Source: Actinomucor elegans
Lineage: Eukaryota > Mucoromycota > Mucoromycetes > Mucorales > Mucoraceae
Assembly (NCBI GenBank): GCA_026027325.1
Contig: JAMSLZ010000009.1
Location: forward strand, 310,001 to 374,000
Direction of reading: 5' to 3'
Length of the DNA: 64,000 nucleotides
A model generated the notes under the pieces. The model did not search any database and was not told the DNA's origin. It was given only the letters and a program-made list of their open reading frames with translations. Shown piece after piece: positions 34,153 to 51,000 of the stretch (its first letter is position 1; each line of letters starts with the position of its first letter). A program made the position numbers and the translations under genes.

Positions 34153-35277
34153 ATGACTAGTACAAAACGTGTTTCATTGAATAGAAGATCCCCTTCTTTG
34201 TTAATGGATTATCAAGCCATGTTGAAATCAACCGAAGAACCGAATGAATATACCCGCCAATTGGTAGCAAGTGCTTTATCTTTGCCTTCTGTCAAAACAC
34301 CCATTATCACCCCACAAACCAAGATTGACCTACCGCGTTTACTAAAGTCCTCACTAAGAACTCCGAAATCAGCATCAGCGCCTTGCTCACCTACGACAGG
34401 TTTGAAATCTGTTCATTTCAACAACACCGAGGACATTTGCCTATTCAGAAAAGCACAGACACCATTGGCCATTCGTCAAAAGCACATATTTTGGGCGGAT
34501 GATGACGATGAAGAAGAAACATCAAGTAGTTCAGACGAAGAATATACAGCGCAGAGATCATTGATGTTTGCTAATTGGCCTACACGTCTTTCAGATATCA
34601 TTGATCGAAAGAACAAAGTGATACGCGTTGATAAGAGTATGATCCACCTAGATGGTGATTTGATTGTTGGTCAAGTATCTGTTCGTAATCTGGATTATCA
34701 CAAGACTGTAACTGTTCGATACACGTTTGACTTTTGGGAAACGATAGAAAACGTCCAAGCTACTTTTAACGAAGGTCACAAGTTGAATGACGTCTTTAGG
34801 TTCAAAATCAACGTGCCTTCTTCTGCTTCTACATTGTATTTCGCCATCAACTATAAAGTAGGTTCTGAAGAATACTGGGACAATAATGATGGCAGAAACT
34901 ATGAAATCAAGATTGTGACAAAACATACCGGTAAAAAGAAGCCTGCGGATGAACCACAACAACCAGAAGATAAATTAAAGGCGAGATATGACTTTGGGCA
35001 ATCGATTCATCAAGCCAAATCAACCAATACTATACCTCAACCCCAAAAGACATTGGCTATGCCTATTCCTATTTCGCCATCATCAAGACGCCCTCGATCT
35101 TCTTCATCACCTACAGCCTCTTATCATTCCCCATCACCTACAGCTTCTTGTCATTCCCCACTTGCTTCTTCTCCATCATTTATGGACTTGAATTCTCAAT
35201 CTTATATGGATCTGGTTAACAAGTATTGCTTTTATTCTACTAGTCCAAGTAGATCACCCATGTCCATCAACGGTTAA
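34153..35277 (+). CDS. PP1 glycogen-targeting subunit with CBM21 domain (Gac1/PPP1R3-like)
   Basis: Single exon of 374 aa. An RVxF-type PP1 docking motif, 'KSVHF', is at 85-89, followed by an acidic Ser stretch ('DDDDEEETSSSSDEE'). A CBM21 carbohydrate-binding module follows (about 165-260), with 'VSVRNLDYHKTVTVRYTF', 'FWETIENVQATF' and 'YWDNNDGRNYEI'. This pairing is that of subunits that bring protein phosphatase 1 to glycogen to activate glycogen synthase. The Ser/Pro-rich tail has tandem 'TASYHSPSP' and 'TASCHSPLA' units. No introns, unlike most neighbours. Confidence 0.92.
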   Translation: MTSTKRVSLNRRSPSLLMDYQAMLKSTEEPNEYTRQLVASALSLPSVKTPIITPQTKIDLPRLLKSSLRTPKSASAPCSPTTGLKSVHFNNTEDICLFRKAQTPLAIRQKHIFWADDDDEEETSSSSDEEYTAQRSLMFANWPTRLSDIIDRKNKVIRVDKSMIHLDGDLIVGQVSVRNLDYHKTVTVRYTFDFWETIENVQATFNEGHKLNDVFRFKINVPSSASTLYFAINYKVGSEEYWDNNDGRNYEIKIVTKHTGKKKPADEPQQPEDKLKARYDFGQSIHQAKSTNTIPQPQKTLAMPIPISPSSRRPRSSSSPTASYHSPSPTASCHSPLASSPSFMDLNSQSYMDLVNKYCFYSTSPSRSPMSING

Positions 35278-35848
35278 CCCATACATTCTTGACGAAATAA
35301 AAAGAAAATTTTGTTAGTAACGTTAATCAAACTTGTTTCCATCACGACACTTTTAAATATACACAATGCTGCACGAATAGCGTTTTATGTTTTAATTTAC
35401 TTTATGCTGAATGCAACCTTCTTCATGTTGGGGGGGGGGCGCAAAAAATTCCCAAGCATCAACAAAGAATACATTTAAGCCTCAATCAAATCCACTTATT
35501 TTGTATGATGCTAGTTTGCTATGGATGGTTATATATAAACACAAAGGCACGTCTGCACATAAACATCACTATTATCCCAAGAAATAGATACGCACTATCT
35601 ACACGTTTGAATTTGATTAAACCAAAAGAGCTTTTTTTTTTTTCATTTAGTCTAGATTTTAAAAGTATAATAAAATACTATATACTTGTATAAAGAAAAC
35701 CTATTTTTCTTGATCATCTTATCACAAAAACCAAAACTTTCTATAGTCTTCTTTTAACTAACTCTTATCAAATCACTGGGAAGCTTTTACTGTGTGTCAC
35801 CGTTGTGAATCTTTTTTTTTTTTTATAAAAAATCTTCACTGTTCTATA
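35278..35848. other. Intergenic, convergent 3' flanks
   Basis: Lies between the CBM21 and AFG2 stop codons. It has a G10 run at 35430-35439, rare in this AT-rich DNA, and T-runs at 35632-35643 and 35812-35824. No gene is seen. Confidence 0.5.
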
Positions 35849-38429
<2,581 letters not shown>

Positions 38430-40677
38430 TTTGGCGCTCTTTGACAGTGTATAATGGGGGGAGAGAAAGAAGCCTTATAAAAACTACTACTTTTCGGGAA
38501 CATGATTTACCTTATACCGTTGTATTTTAAGAGGAATATGAAAGCTGATGAGCATTTTGATTGGATGCCGAGAATTGAGTAGCGAAGTCCTTCATCCAAA
38601 AAAATTATTCTTGTTCACTTTATTACTCTCTCTACATAATAAAAAAATATCAGAACCAGTACGAGATATACTAGCAAAGTTTAAATTGCGCTAAAACTCT
38701 GTAAATATAATTTAGTATTAGTTTTTATTTATGAAGTTTTTCTTGATAAAAGGTTATTTCTTGGTATTTTTAGAATTGCAATCATGAGCGAAATATTATA
38801 TATATATAAGCTGCATGCTTCCAATTATAATAAACCTAACTTATTGATAGTTATGTGTTGAAAACACTTTATCCCCGCTTCACAAAAATAAAAATAATTT
38901 TTGAAAATTTTGGCTTAGGTTACCCCCTTTAATTTTCAGAAATTTGTCCCATTTGCGACATATTTCATGATACTAGTTTAGCATTGCATCTGATGGCTGA
39001 TAAGCGTTAAAAATAAATGATTTTACTAGAGATATATTGCATACATTTCATGTATGCATTTTATGCAGACTAGATTAAATGATTGATTGACTTCTTTTTG
39101 GCCTAGCGTTAAAGTAGAAGAATTTAATTGCTAGCGAGCGTTTAGGGTGAACGTATCGATCGATTAAAACAATTATTTCGCTAAATAACAAGTATGAAAC
39201 ACACTAATAATTAACAGTAAGCTACATATATATATATATATATATATATTATCTAGACACTATTTGATGATCTATAGCTCTCTCGACTAATCCCAATCGA
39301 ATGCTACTTTTGATTAGTGTTCCATGCTTAAAGCCAACCTTTGAATCCATTAGTATAATTTCAAGAATACCCAGAGAAAATGCTCAAGGGCTCTGTGTGT
39401 TTTTTTATATTATTATTCGTATCTATATTAAAGTCATAAATGTCAATTTTATGATAAGGTGATACAAACATGGCATATTATTTATGCAATTGTTAACTCT
39501 TGTTCGTTTAAAAGCTAATGAGTACATTTAATTGATTTTAACCAAAGTTTATTATGTACACAGATGTCTACAGATCTACGAATTTGATTTGTCATGCACG
39601 ATCTTTAGTTTTGAGTTTGAGTTCTTTGATATCCTCGCGTTGGACATGCAACGAGAAGATAGTCCAGTTGTCCCAGCACACCCGAAACAGAGTATCAGAT
39701 CGAAATAGATATATGTTTTTGTCGGTGCTGCTATTTTGACATTGATTATTGTTCCTCAAACTTGCTTCATACTAAACCTTTGCGTGAACTCTCTTTTCCG
39801 ATACATTAGGCAAGCGCAATGGCACTTCATCAATAATATTCCTTTTTGCCCTTCAAAAGCGCTCAAGACAATGGCATAGTTCATTCTTCACGTTAGCTTA
39901 GGGTTACTTCTAGACTCGATCCATAGCCATCTATAAATATTCTTCCTTTTTGTCCATTATTTTGTTTTCGTTCACATCATTTGTCAGTTCAATTTCTCTT
40001 GTTATATCTCTTCCTACATCTAAACTTGCATAAGAACGGAGCTTGCTCCCCTACAAAAAAGCTATTAAGACAAAAATATTATCTAAAAAAGCAATAAATT
40101 TGGATGAAAAACGTATAATTTATGAAAACTAGACATATGGCAGAAGGAAAGCTATATAGCGTGTTATTTCATTGATGCTTTGATTAGGCTCGCATGAACA
40201 AGCGCCTAAACCGTCCAAATATTACAGTCTAGTTTCTTCTTTTATTGTAACCTTACAGTTATGAAAAAATTCAAGCCCAAGCACAATCTTGTAACAAAAT
40301 AAAGTTGTGGGCCCTTTGGACAAAAATCCATGCTAGATTTACTGTTCACGTTGAGTTTGTATGTTTGATTCAACTTTTTTTTTATTATTTATTTTTTTGC
40401 TAATAACTTGAGATTATTTATAAAGAAAAATGAAGGAAGCATGCTTCTATATACATAAATCATACTTTTGCCTTCAGTTAAAGCACCAAAAATATTTACT
40501 ACAGAATTAAAGGACAAGTACAAATAAGCATTGGATAAGGGCGTACCTCACCAAATAACTCTCCGTGACGTCACGAGAACTAAAAAGCTCGAGACTTCTT
40601 TATCGAAAAGCCGAACCAGGCCTTAATGGCAATGCAAGATCTCTTGTTCGTCATTTTCAACTCTTGAATTAGCAGCA
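38430..40677. other. Intergenic region, divergent promoters of AFG2 and the PPR gene
   Basis: No gene is supported in 2.2 kb; the frame at 39554-39739 is unremarkable. Seen: an AT microsatellite (39226-39249), a degenerate repeat fragment ('GCATTGCATCTGATGGC', about 38983), a TTATAAAAAC stretch near 38475 likely serving AFG2, and a CRE palindrome at 40565-40574 serving the PPR gene. Confidence 0.55.
40565..40574. promoter_or_regulatory. CRE palindrome GTGACGTCAC
   Basis: A perfect 10-bp palindrome containing TGACGTCA, the consensus of ATF/CREB bZIP factors, about 105 bp upstream of the PPR gene start. Confidence 0.55.
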
Positions 40678-43233
40678 ATGTTACCCAAGCTAGGAAATGC
40701 TGTAATTAGACCAGCCCGAGGATCATCTCTCAAACCTTTGATCCAAATCGGTAGTAATTATATCAAAAGTATTGCCCCTTTGACGCCATGTAATTTATTC
40801 TTGACTTGGTTGACATTTTTGAAGCTTCTCTAACTATTGTTTTTATATTGTTATCAAAGCCTTGACTGTAAGAGCACTCTCGACCCAGATTCCTCAACAA
40901 GTTCAAGCTGTCGAGAATAAGCAAAAGCAACACAAGCCAGCTTCTTTAAAAGACTCAACTACACCACAGGCACTGCTTGACACCCTAGAAGAGTGCAAAA
41001 CTACAGGCAATTTAAAAGGTGCTATAAAGAATGTACAGTACGCACGCGAATTAGGGTTGGCTACACCTGCTTTATACCTTCGATTAGTTGACATTATGAG
41101 AGAATCACCATTTGATGTGCAAGAATGTGCTACAGTAGCTCATTGGTTCTATTCTCCTGATTCGAACTTACCCACCGAAGTATTGAACGATATTGAAGTT
41201 TGGAAAAGCGTGTTGAAACTTGGATTCCGTTTCGGATCTACCTATCGAGCTGAAGATTTACGTGCTCTTGTTGATCGATTCACCGAGATCTTTGATTTAA
41301 CTACCCTGCAAGATCAAACTGCTTGGGAACTGTTAATGAGAGTAAGATAAACTGTTCTCCCCCCTTTTTTTTAAAGTACTATGATTGACTGTTTATATAG
41401 GCCTACGGCATCATGAATAGAACAGACGCTATTTCAGCTTGCATAACAAAGAATGGATCAAAAGAGAATGAAGCCAGCTTTTATTCTAGTGCTTTAATAT
41501 CCTATGCAGCAACCAACTCTCATGAGGACGTAGAAAAGATATTAGAAAAGTTAAAGCAAGATAATCTATTGACGAAGCATATGCTTTTAAAGTTGATTCG
41601 CTGCTACGGGTTCAATGGTGATATTGCTCATGTTTCTAAATATATGAATATGTGCAATACCATGTTTCCCGGGAACAAATGCGACAAGACGATGCTGTTG
41701 ATTGCTCACAAAGTCACATTAGAAAATATCTGCAAGGAATTGGAACGTACGCGTGGTGTTCGAGGATTAAGCTTGAAGCCTGATTATTCACGTGAATTGG
41801 ATCAATTGCACGAATCTTGGTCAGCTTTGACAAAGGATATGTTTACTGGTTCAAATCAACCTGTTGATATCACTGATTGTAATGTCGTATTGGAATACTT
41901 GACTTTTGCCAATCGTATTGATCCTGTTCAGTTCCCAATGGAATTGGCAGAGAATATATTCGAATCTTATATGCCAGCTAACTACATCAAGCCTAATGAC
42001 GCTAGTCACCGTATCATGTTAGTGGGTTATGCTACATCGCAACAATATAACCACCATTACCGCAATATTCGACTTGACAAAGCTTTGGAAGTAGTCTCCA
42101 AGATGCAAGTAGCAGGAATCAATACACTTAATCACCCTACTTTCCATTCTCTTTTCCGTGCCTGCCTTCCTCACCGCGATGGCAACTATTACTTTGATAA
42201 CTTCAGATTGAACTCTTTGTTGCCTTCTCGCCCTTATACGCACAATCGATTTAATGTGGATCATCGCGTATTTGAAATTGAAAGTATCATGTTGGAAGCC
42301 AAGTTACCTCACGATCGATTCACGTTTACAACCTTGATGACTTGTCTGGCTGCTGGTGGACAATACAGAGCTTTGCGTAGTAGATGGAGAGCACTCAAGG
42401 TACACGGTCTTCGTCGTGATTTGGGCATGTATCGACTTTCCTTTGCTCTCGCTTCTTTGGACCCAACCCAAGCAAAACGTGCTATTGTCGTAGTGAGAAA
42501 CGAAATGAAACGTGAAATAGGACGTGTAGATTGGGAAACCTATACAGCTATGCTCGATTGTTGTGTTACTGCTCAATTGCCTACTGAAGCCAAAGACATC
42601 ATGGCTGAGATGAGTAAAGCAGCAAGAATTGCCAACAAGAAAAAGACACACGCAGACGACCTCGCTAAATGGCCTTTTACTGATGAGCCTGATTTCTATC
42701 TTCCTATGCTTCGCGCAGCTATTAACCTGCCAACTTTAAATCCTGATCAAATCCTAAAGGAAATGCATGACAAGGGAATACCTTACAATCAAGGTATTTA
42801 CGAAGCTGTGTTATCGAAATTGGCCCTGGAAAACGACGAACAGGGTATTAGACGATTATTCAACCAATATACCATGTCACGATTTGAAAAGGAAGGCAAA
42901 ATTCCTGTACCTGTCAGAGAAGCAGCTAAACCAGTTGTCCCCTTCCCAACAGCACCTTACAACGCCTTAGATATGCAATTCATTGATGTTTATATTTGCT
43001 CGCTGCTGGATTCACAAGATATTTCGCTTGTCTTTGACGTGCTACGTACACTCGTTGATCAAACAGATAAAATTGGTATTTCTCGTCAATCACTGGAAGG
43101 CATTGTGCGTTTAGCCAAGCAAGAAAAAGATAAAGAAGATTTGATATGGTTTAAAGACCAAGTTTTGCCTAAGGTGACACATCAAAATAAGTCTTTGAGA
43201 CTTTTGAAGAAGAAGATAGATATGATTATATAA
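40678..43233 (+). CDS. Mitochondrial pentatricopeptide-repeat (PPR) protein
   Basis: Exons are 40678-40789, 40860-41341 and 41401-43233, giving 808 aa. The N-terminus (about 1-48) is basic, hydroxylated and free of acids ('LGNAVIRPARGSSLKPL'), as a mitochondrial presequence should be. Helical repeats fit PPR units, for example 'DRFTFTTLMTCLAAGGQYRAL' region and 'DWETYTAMLDCCVTAQLPTEAKD'. Fungal PPR proteins of this size bind organellar RNA for processing, stability or translation (yeast Pet309/Rmd9-like roles). The specific target cannot be inferred. Intron 1 splits the presequence from the mature part. Confidence 0.8.
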
Positions 43234-45047
43234 ATTAGATAAAAAAAAAAAGTTTCATTGCCATTGTATATTATATAAATAAAGAATCGAAAAAAAAGTA
43301 AAGGAAGCCTTCTTTTGGTATTATTTCTTTCATTGTACTGTAATTAAATAGAGTGTCGAATAGACACAGTAGTTCATTCTGAGTATGGACGATAAATTAG
43401 ATGCAACTTTTGACAATCGACAGAGATCTAAGTACGATTAAAGATTGTTATATAGAATGGCGCTAATCCTGGACAAGCATACAATAAATTATTGCAATTC
43501 AGTTCAATGAAATTTTTGTTAAATACAGCCGCTCAGTATGAACTTGGACTACTAATCAAATGCGACATCCGATCAAGATCGGTTAGTTACTCTTAAGATG
43601 ATTATCTGTAAGAAATGTTGTTAATCCATAATCAATCAACTAATATAATGTATCGATTATCTTTCGATTAAATCAACGGCCCGATAAATGAAGTAGTTTA
43701 TTTCACGTACAAGCTATATTTTTCTGATGCAATACTGGACGGGAATTGTGCCAGAGAGATCTATGAAATTATCTAATCTATCATAGATGAAATGTATGTA
43801 ACAATTTACTTTTTTTAAATGTATAATGTATACTTGTCGCATTACAGTTAAAGAATAGTTTCAAGATATGAAGCAGCTCATTCTGAGTTTGTCAATAGTC
43901 ATTACCAGATGCAGCCATTGAATTAAAATCGCTCAAATGTTGTATTCATGTTAAAAAGAGGTTCAAGAGGCTCAAGAAGCTCAATTTTCTTTTTTAAAAA
44001 TATACCTATAGGACCCTCATTTCCAAAAGCTATTTTTTTTGTATATGTAGCAGGATGATATTTTCAAGGTATAGTAGTCAATTAGTAGCATGGATGTCAT
44101 ATACCTCTACAGAGTATGTAAATATACCTTTTTTGGATTTTATTTTATATAAAATGCTCGAGTAATGGTTCCATTCTAAAATAAATTTCTTCCTTTCATT
44201 AATGCTAACTTAATGAGTTGACAAAGATAGCAAATAGTATTCTACCAGACGATACATATTTTTATTCTCCACAAAATTTATTAATATTTGTTTTATGAAT
44301 TGGTAATCTTTTTACTATAAAAAAGCATCATCAAGCAAATGTATTAGTACCGTCAGCCAATAAAAATGAAAGAATATTGTTGTGGTTGTTGTGGTACCTT
44401 TGTATCACTTCAAGATATTGAAGGTAACTTGAAGATATACCTCATAGCTGAATTTTGTTAATAGTTCAAAATATGCATTTGAATTTTTGTTGTAATTTTT
44501 CTATACATAAAAGAATAGCAGATTAGCATATCAAAAGTAAAAACAAATACAAACGGTTGTCATCAGTTCTTTTATAGTAACGCTTTGAGGATGTGTAGAG
44601 GCAGAAGCCAGCCACTGGTAACCGTTTCTCTTGGATGATAGTTTCCATAGTGATTTCGCGAGAACAGCTTCTTTTTCGATATTGTTTTTGGGACTCCAAT
44701 TCGTATCCTCTATTAACTACTGTCTCGCATTAAACCAAAGAAAAAATGACACGTAGGCCCGTATAGTCTTGGAACTGTTTTAGTTATACAGATGACCGAG
44801 AACCTTGTTTAGGCAGAAGCAGGAAACAATTGAGCCTAAATTGTGTAATTCAAATTCCTTCTGCCCTCTTTGTGTGTTTATCTTTTGCTTGGCTTGTACA
44901 TTCTTTTTTCCCCTCCTTTTTAACTTTTTTTCTTGGTAAAAGTCTAAAAGACAATAAGCTCTGCTCGGGTATACACTTGTTTTGTTCATTGTAATGTAAA
45001 TTGCAAACTAATATATGGTATAGATAGATTTTACACGTGAAAGGACC
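43234..45047. other. Intergenic region between the PPR and SEC7 genes
   Basis: No supportable gene. Three members of the degenerate dispersed repeat cluster here (about 43365-43530, 43530-43600 and 43868-43930). A minus-strand frame at 44780-44989 is low-information. T-rich DNA and a TATATGGTATAG stretch precede SEC7. Confidence 0.55.
43365..43530 (+). repeat. Degenerate dispersed repeat, member similar to 17740-17900
   Basis: Begins 'GTTCATTCTGAGTATGGAC', then 'TACGATTAAAGATTGTTATA' and 'TTGCAATTCAGTTCAATGAA', in the order of the 17740-17900 copy. The next member starts immediately after ('CGCTCAGTATGAACTTGGAC'). Confidence 0.55.
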
Positions 45048-48000
45048 ATGGCATCACCGGCAACCTCTTCACAGAATTTATCATCTCCAAGATCTTCACA
45101 ACAGTCTTCTGTTGCTTCCAGTAATGTCTTTGTTATCAATGCACTCGAGAAAGTTGCAGCCGCAAGAGAAGCAAGACGTAATAAAGCCTTGAAAGAAGTT
45201 GTAGATATAGCTTTAAGTAAGTTATTTTTTCGGTATTTCTCGATACAAACATAACCTTTTTTTTTTCTTCTTCTCTCGATAGAAATGCTAAAAAACAATG
45301 AACCAGCTCCAGAAGGACAAACTCGGTAAGTGTCTCGCAAGGAAAAAGAGTGCTTTACTAACTGATTAATGCCATAGGTCTACAGTCATTTTAACGGCAC
45401 TTCAATCAGCTATTGATACACGTTCAGCAAATTTAATGACTATATCACTGGATTGCCTTGGCAAGTTTATCACTTACAATTATGTTGGTGATATGGAAGA
45501 TGAAGTAGCGCAAACTCAAGTTATGGAAAAGGTAGTTGATGGTATCTGTGATTGCTTCATTGGTGAAGAAACAGATAAAAAAGTTCAGTTACAAATCATC
45601 AAGGTATACCTGTTACAAAAACAAGTACTATCTAAATACTCAACTATGATCTAGGCTCTTTTGGATGCAGTCTATTCCACGAGTAATCCACTTCATTTAT
45701 CAGCTTTATTGAAAGCAGTTAGAACAACTTACAACATTTTTTTACTCTCGCGTAACAATGATAATCAAAACGTTGCGCAAATCACAATGACTCAAATGGT
45801 TGATCATATCTTTAGAAGAGTAAAACTAAATCCTAACGCTCGTCAGCCAACACCAGCAGAAGCTACAGCTGAAAATGAAGTAGTGACAGCAGAGCCTGTG
45901 GATGTTGTACAAGAAAATAGCTCGACTTTAAACGAAGAGAATACGCCAAATACAAATGTACCCAATGCACCATTAGAAACAGATGAAGAATCGAATGCTT
46001 ACCAACAGCAAATCATTGTAGAGGCCAACATGGCGCGTACCGAAATGGATCATAGATTACCAAGTGGTAGATCAAGGGACAATTACGAAGATTTCTTAAA
46101 TGATACTGCCAATGTATTTCAAGAGCAAGCTACTCCTGCTAGTACTAGTACTGCTCCAACTAATCATCCAACAATAACAGCCCCAGCTGATGAAACAACG
46201 TAATGTGCTTAAACGATATTCGAGATAGATAGACTAATATATAGATAATTAGTGGCGGGTCAGAAGGCAGAAGTTCGTTTGAGAATGAAGGTTTACAGAA
46301 TGGAGAAGCAGAGACCGACGCTGATCTTTACATCAAGGATGCTATCCTGGTATTCAGGGCTCTTTGTAAACTCTCAAAGAAATCGATTCAATCTGAATGG
46401 TAAGCACAGTAACTCTTATGACATGTTAAATTAATCCTTTTTTTTTGTAGGGGCAATGATATGCGATCTTATTCTATGCGTTCAAAACTCTTATCTTTGC
46501 ATTTGATTTTGACTATCATGATGTCTCATATGGACGTCTTTACTTCAGAGGATGTATTCTTTTCTGCTGCAGTGCTTGATCCTAGCGGCCACAGAGCCAA
46601 TCCATTCATTTTGGAAGTCAAACAATATCTTTGTCCTAGTTTAGGCCGCAATGCATTTTCTGTTGTACCTCAGGTGTTTGATATCACCCACGAAATCCTA
46701 TGGCGTGTAGTGCAAGGTCTTCGTGTCTATCTCAAGAACGAAATCGAAATCTTTTTAAAAGAGATCGTTTTGCGCATCTTAGAGATGCGTAACGCATCGA
46801 ACCAGCAAAAGTTCTCTTTATTAAAAGGTGTTTTGCGTATTTGTGAGGATCCTCAAACTCTCGTTGATGTCTATTTGAACTATGATTGTGATAGAGAAGC
46901 CCTAGACAATATCTATGAACGACTCGTCAATGTCTTGTCCAAGATCACAACATCTCACAATCATCCTACCAACGGCAAAGACTTTGATAACCATCCGGAC
47001 CCCATTTCCAGTGTCCATGCTGGTATCCATTCTCACTCTATTGTTATTCCACCACCTTTGACTACTGCTACTATCCTACACAGCGATAAGCAGAATGCAC
47101 AAACAGCCATGCCTGAATCGGCTATTCGCTTCAAGTCGCTCGAGTGTTTGGTAGCTGTATTGCGATCATTAGTGAATTGGTATTCCAACAACTCGGTCAG
47201 TATTACTGCTGGCGCTGCTGCAAAGAAAGATGATGATACACCTCGCGCCAGCGAAGATCAATCCTCTAATTCACTCACCAATCTTTCCAACACATCTGTT
47301 TCTCGTTTCAATTCACCAGGCGCTAATAACTCTTCTACAGCGCTCAACTCTGGCAGCAGTTCACGTTTGGATGATCCCGAGGAATTTGAAAATTTGAAGC
47401 ATCGTAAGCAATTATTGCAAGAAGGTGTGCGGCAGTTCAACTGGAAGCCCAAGAAGGGCCTTGCTATATTGGCTCAGAGTGGATTCTTGGATCTGCAAGA
47501 TCATCGCAGTGTAGCTCAATTCTTGCTGTCAACAGAAGGATTAAACAAAACAGTGATTGGTGAATATTTGGGTGAAGGGTAAAATAACTTGTGGGCGATA
47601 TACAAATACAATTAGTCTAAATGAATTTTTTCTATATCTATAGTGACGCAGAAAATATTGCTATTATGCATGCGTTTGTCGATGAAATGGACTTTTCCAA
47701 CATGAAGTTTACTGAAGCGCTAAGATTCTTCTTGCAAGCATTCCGTTTACCAGGCGAAGGTCAAAAGATTGATCGTTTTATGCTTAAGTTTGCTGAAAGA
47801 TATGTCCATGGTAACACTGGCGTGTTTGCTAATGCAGGTAACAAGGCCAAACCATGCATATTCAACCAAAGAACTAACATTGTTTGGATTAGAAACTGCC
47901 TATGTACTTGCTTACTCAGTCATTATGCTCAATACTGATCTTCACAGTCCTAATGTGAAGCGTAGAATGACCTTGGAAGATTTTATCAAGAACAATCGTG

Positions 48001-51000
48001 GTATTGATGATGGTGCTGATATTCCCCGCGAGGTCCTCGAAGCCAATTTTGAAGAGATCCAAAATAATGAAATCAAAATGCAAGATGAAGTGGAGGCTGC
48101 CAACGAAGCAGCCTTGGTTGCAACACCTGGAGGTCCTGCTGGTGTATTAGGTATCAGTGGTATTCAAAATGCGTTAGTTAGTGCAGGTATTACGCGTGAT
48201 GTGCGTCGCGAGGCTTATCAAGCTGCTACTGAAGAAATGGGTTCCAAAACGGAAGCTATGTTTCGTAGCATGTTGGCCAGCCGTCGCCGTGCTGGAGAGA
48301 GCGATACCATCACTTTTTATAGTGCTTCTCATATTGAACATGTTCGTCCCATGTTTGAAGTAGCTTGGATGGCTTTCTTAGCTGGTATCTCGGGTCCTCT
48401 TCAGGAATCAGATGATCTTGCTACTGTCAACCTTTGTCTCGATGGTTTCAAGAATGCGATTCGTATCATTTGCTTGTTCCATACAGTGCAATCTGAAGAT
48501 GTTGACCTTCAACGTGATGCCTTTGTTACAACACTTACCAAGTTTACTTTTTTGACCAATCTGAATGAAATGAAGCCAAAGAACGTAGAAGCTATCAAGA
48601 CCTTGTTGGAGGTAGCTGCTGTGGATGGTAACTATCTCAAGGGGTCTTGGAAAGAGATTTTGTCTACAGTCAGTCAATTGGAAAGATTTCAATTGATTAC
48701 CAGTGGGTTAGACGCTGGGCCCATGCCAGAGATGAATAATAAGAGGCCAGCAGCCAATTCTGATTTTGGTCGCCGTACTTCCATGATGGGTGCCCGCGGC
48801 CGTAACATGAATACAGCCCGAGCCAATACACAATTATCATTGACTGAAGAAGTTACATCCGCTAGTTCATCGCAATCGCTAGTGCTCGCTGTTGATCGAT
48901 TATTCACGTCTACTGTCAACTTGAATGGCGTAAGTTGATGCTATCTTTTTTTTTTCATAGATCTATTTACTGACTTTTCTTTATAGGAGGCTATTGTCGA
49001 TTTTGTTCGTGCGCTTTGCGAGACATCTTGGGAAGAGATTGTATCCTCTGCACATATGGAGCATCCTCGTATGTACAGTTTACAAAAGCTAGTTGAAATA
49101 TCATACTATAACATGAACCGTATCCGTATGGAATGGTCTAATATCTGGGCCATTCTTGGTGACTATTATAACAAGGTCGGCTGTCAATCCAACTTTAACG
49201 TAGCTTTCTTTGCTTTGGATTCTTTGCGTCAATTAGCCATGAAGTTTTTGGAAAAAGAAGAACTGCCTCATTTCAAGTTTCAAAAAGATTTTTTGATGCC
49301 TTTCCGTGAAGTATTAGCCAATAATCCAGACGTAGCTATCAAGGACATGGTTTTACGTTGTTTATCGCAAATGATTCAAGCGAGATCTCACCATCTGAGA
49401 TCAGGTTGGAAAACAATGCTTTCTGTATTTGCCACTGGCGCTTGTGAATCTTCTGAATCCATTGTTCATATGACATTTGATATTGTTCGTAGCGTAACAA
49501 ATGAACGGTTTGCTGATATCGTAGCCAATGGCACCTTTCCCGATTATATCTCTTGTTTAGTCGAGTTTTCCAAGAATCAAAAGTTTCAAAAGATTAGTTT
49601 ACCTGCTTTGGATATGATCAAGGGTACGATTCCTCGAATGATTGATATCGCCGATAAGCCTATCGAAATCAATGATGCACACGCATTGACAGCCTCTACA
49701 TTGCAATCATCTGGCGATGATTTCTTGGTCAAGTTTTGGTTTGCTGTGCTTTATGGTTTGAAAGAGGTGGTAATGCAGAGTGATGATGTAGAAGTACGCA
49801 AGCGTGCTCTTTTCTATCTGTTTGAAACGTTAAAAAAGCATGGCTCTTCATTTACTCCCGAGTTCTGGACTACTGTTTCGCGTCAAATCGTGTTTCCTCT
49901 GTTTGATGACCTCAAGAGTGGAGGTGCTAGACGTAGAATGACAACTGAAGATTTGAACGTATGGTTATCAACAACCATGATTGAAGCTCTTCGTAATGTT
50001 GTGGATTTGTATACCTATTATTTCGAGAACATGAAGGATATGATGCGTCATGTATTGGGTCTCTTTAGCATGTGTATCACGCAAGGTAAGCCCTCTTTTA
50101 TAATAGCTACTTGAAGCTTACACCTAACAATAACTTGTAGACAATGATACACTTGCCCATATTGGATGTGAATGTCTTGATCAATACATTGAAGCCAATG
50201 TCGAAAAGTTTGATTCAAATTGTTGGGATCTAGTTACAGTAACATTTAATGATCTATTCGAAAATACAACAGCCAACGGCTTATTCGATGATACTGAGGA
50301 TTTGGTAGAAAAAGTCAAGTCGCTACCGGACTCTCCATCCAATCAACAGGATGACGCTTCTTTAGATATCGAAGTGAGCGAGGAACGTCAACGAAACTTC
50401 CAACAAGTCATTATTAAGTGCGTTTTACAATTGATGCTTATCCAAACTGTCAGTGATCTGTTAGCTAAAGATCTAGTTTACTGCGCCTATCCTGCTCCTC
50501 ATCTTATGGCTTTAATGGGATGCCTCGGCCGCTCATTCCATTTTGCTAAACGATTCAATATCGACAATGACCTTAGAATGGCATTATTTAGATTCGGTAA
50601 GTTACAGTTGTAGTCTTTATAGACGCTTACTTATGATATCTTGTTTTGATAGGGTTTATGAAGCAGCTTCCTAATTTACTAAAGCAAGAAACCTCCAGTG
50701 GTGGCTGTTATGTGTCTGTATTAATGAGAATGTATGCAAACTTGGAGAATATCAATGATCGCGATGATAAGCGAGATGAAATCGAAGAGATTTTAATACC
50801 GTAAGTAGCTACAAGCTTTCGAGCTATTACTGTTTAGCTTACTTTTTTTTTTGCATAGACTTTGTAACGAGATTTTCACTCTTTATGCTGAACTTGATCA
50901 TGAAACAAAACCAAAAAACATTGCTGCCTGGACACCAGTAGTTGTAAATATATTAACTGGTCTTGCTCAGTTACAAGACGAAGACTTTTTAAGACACGTA

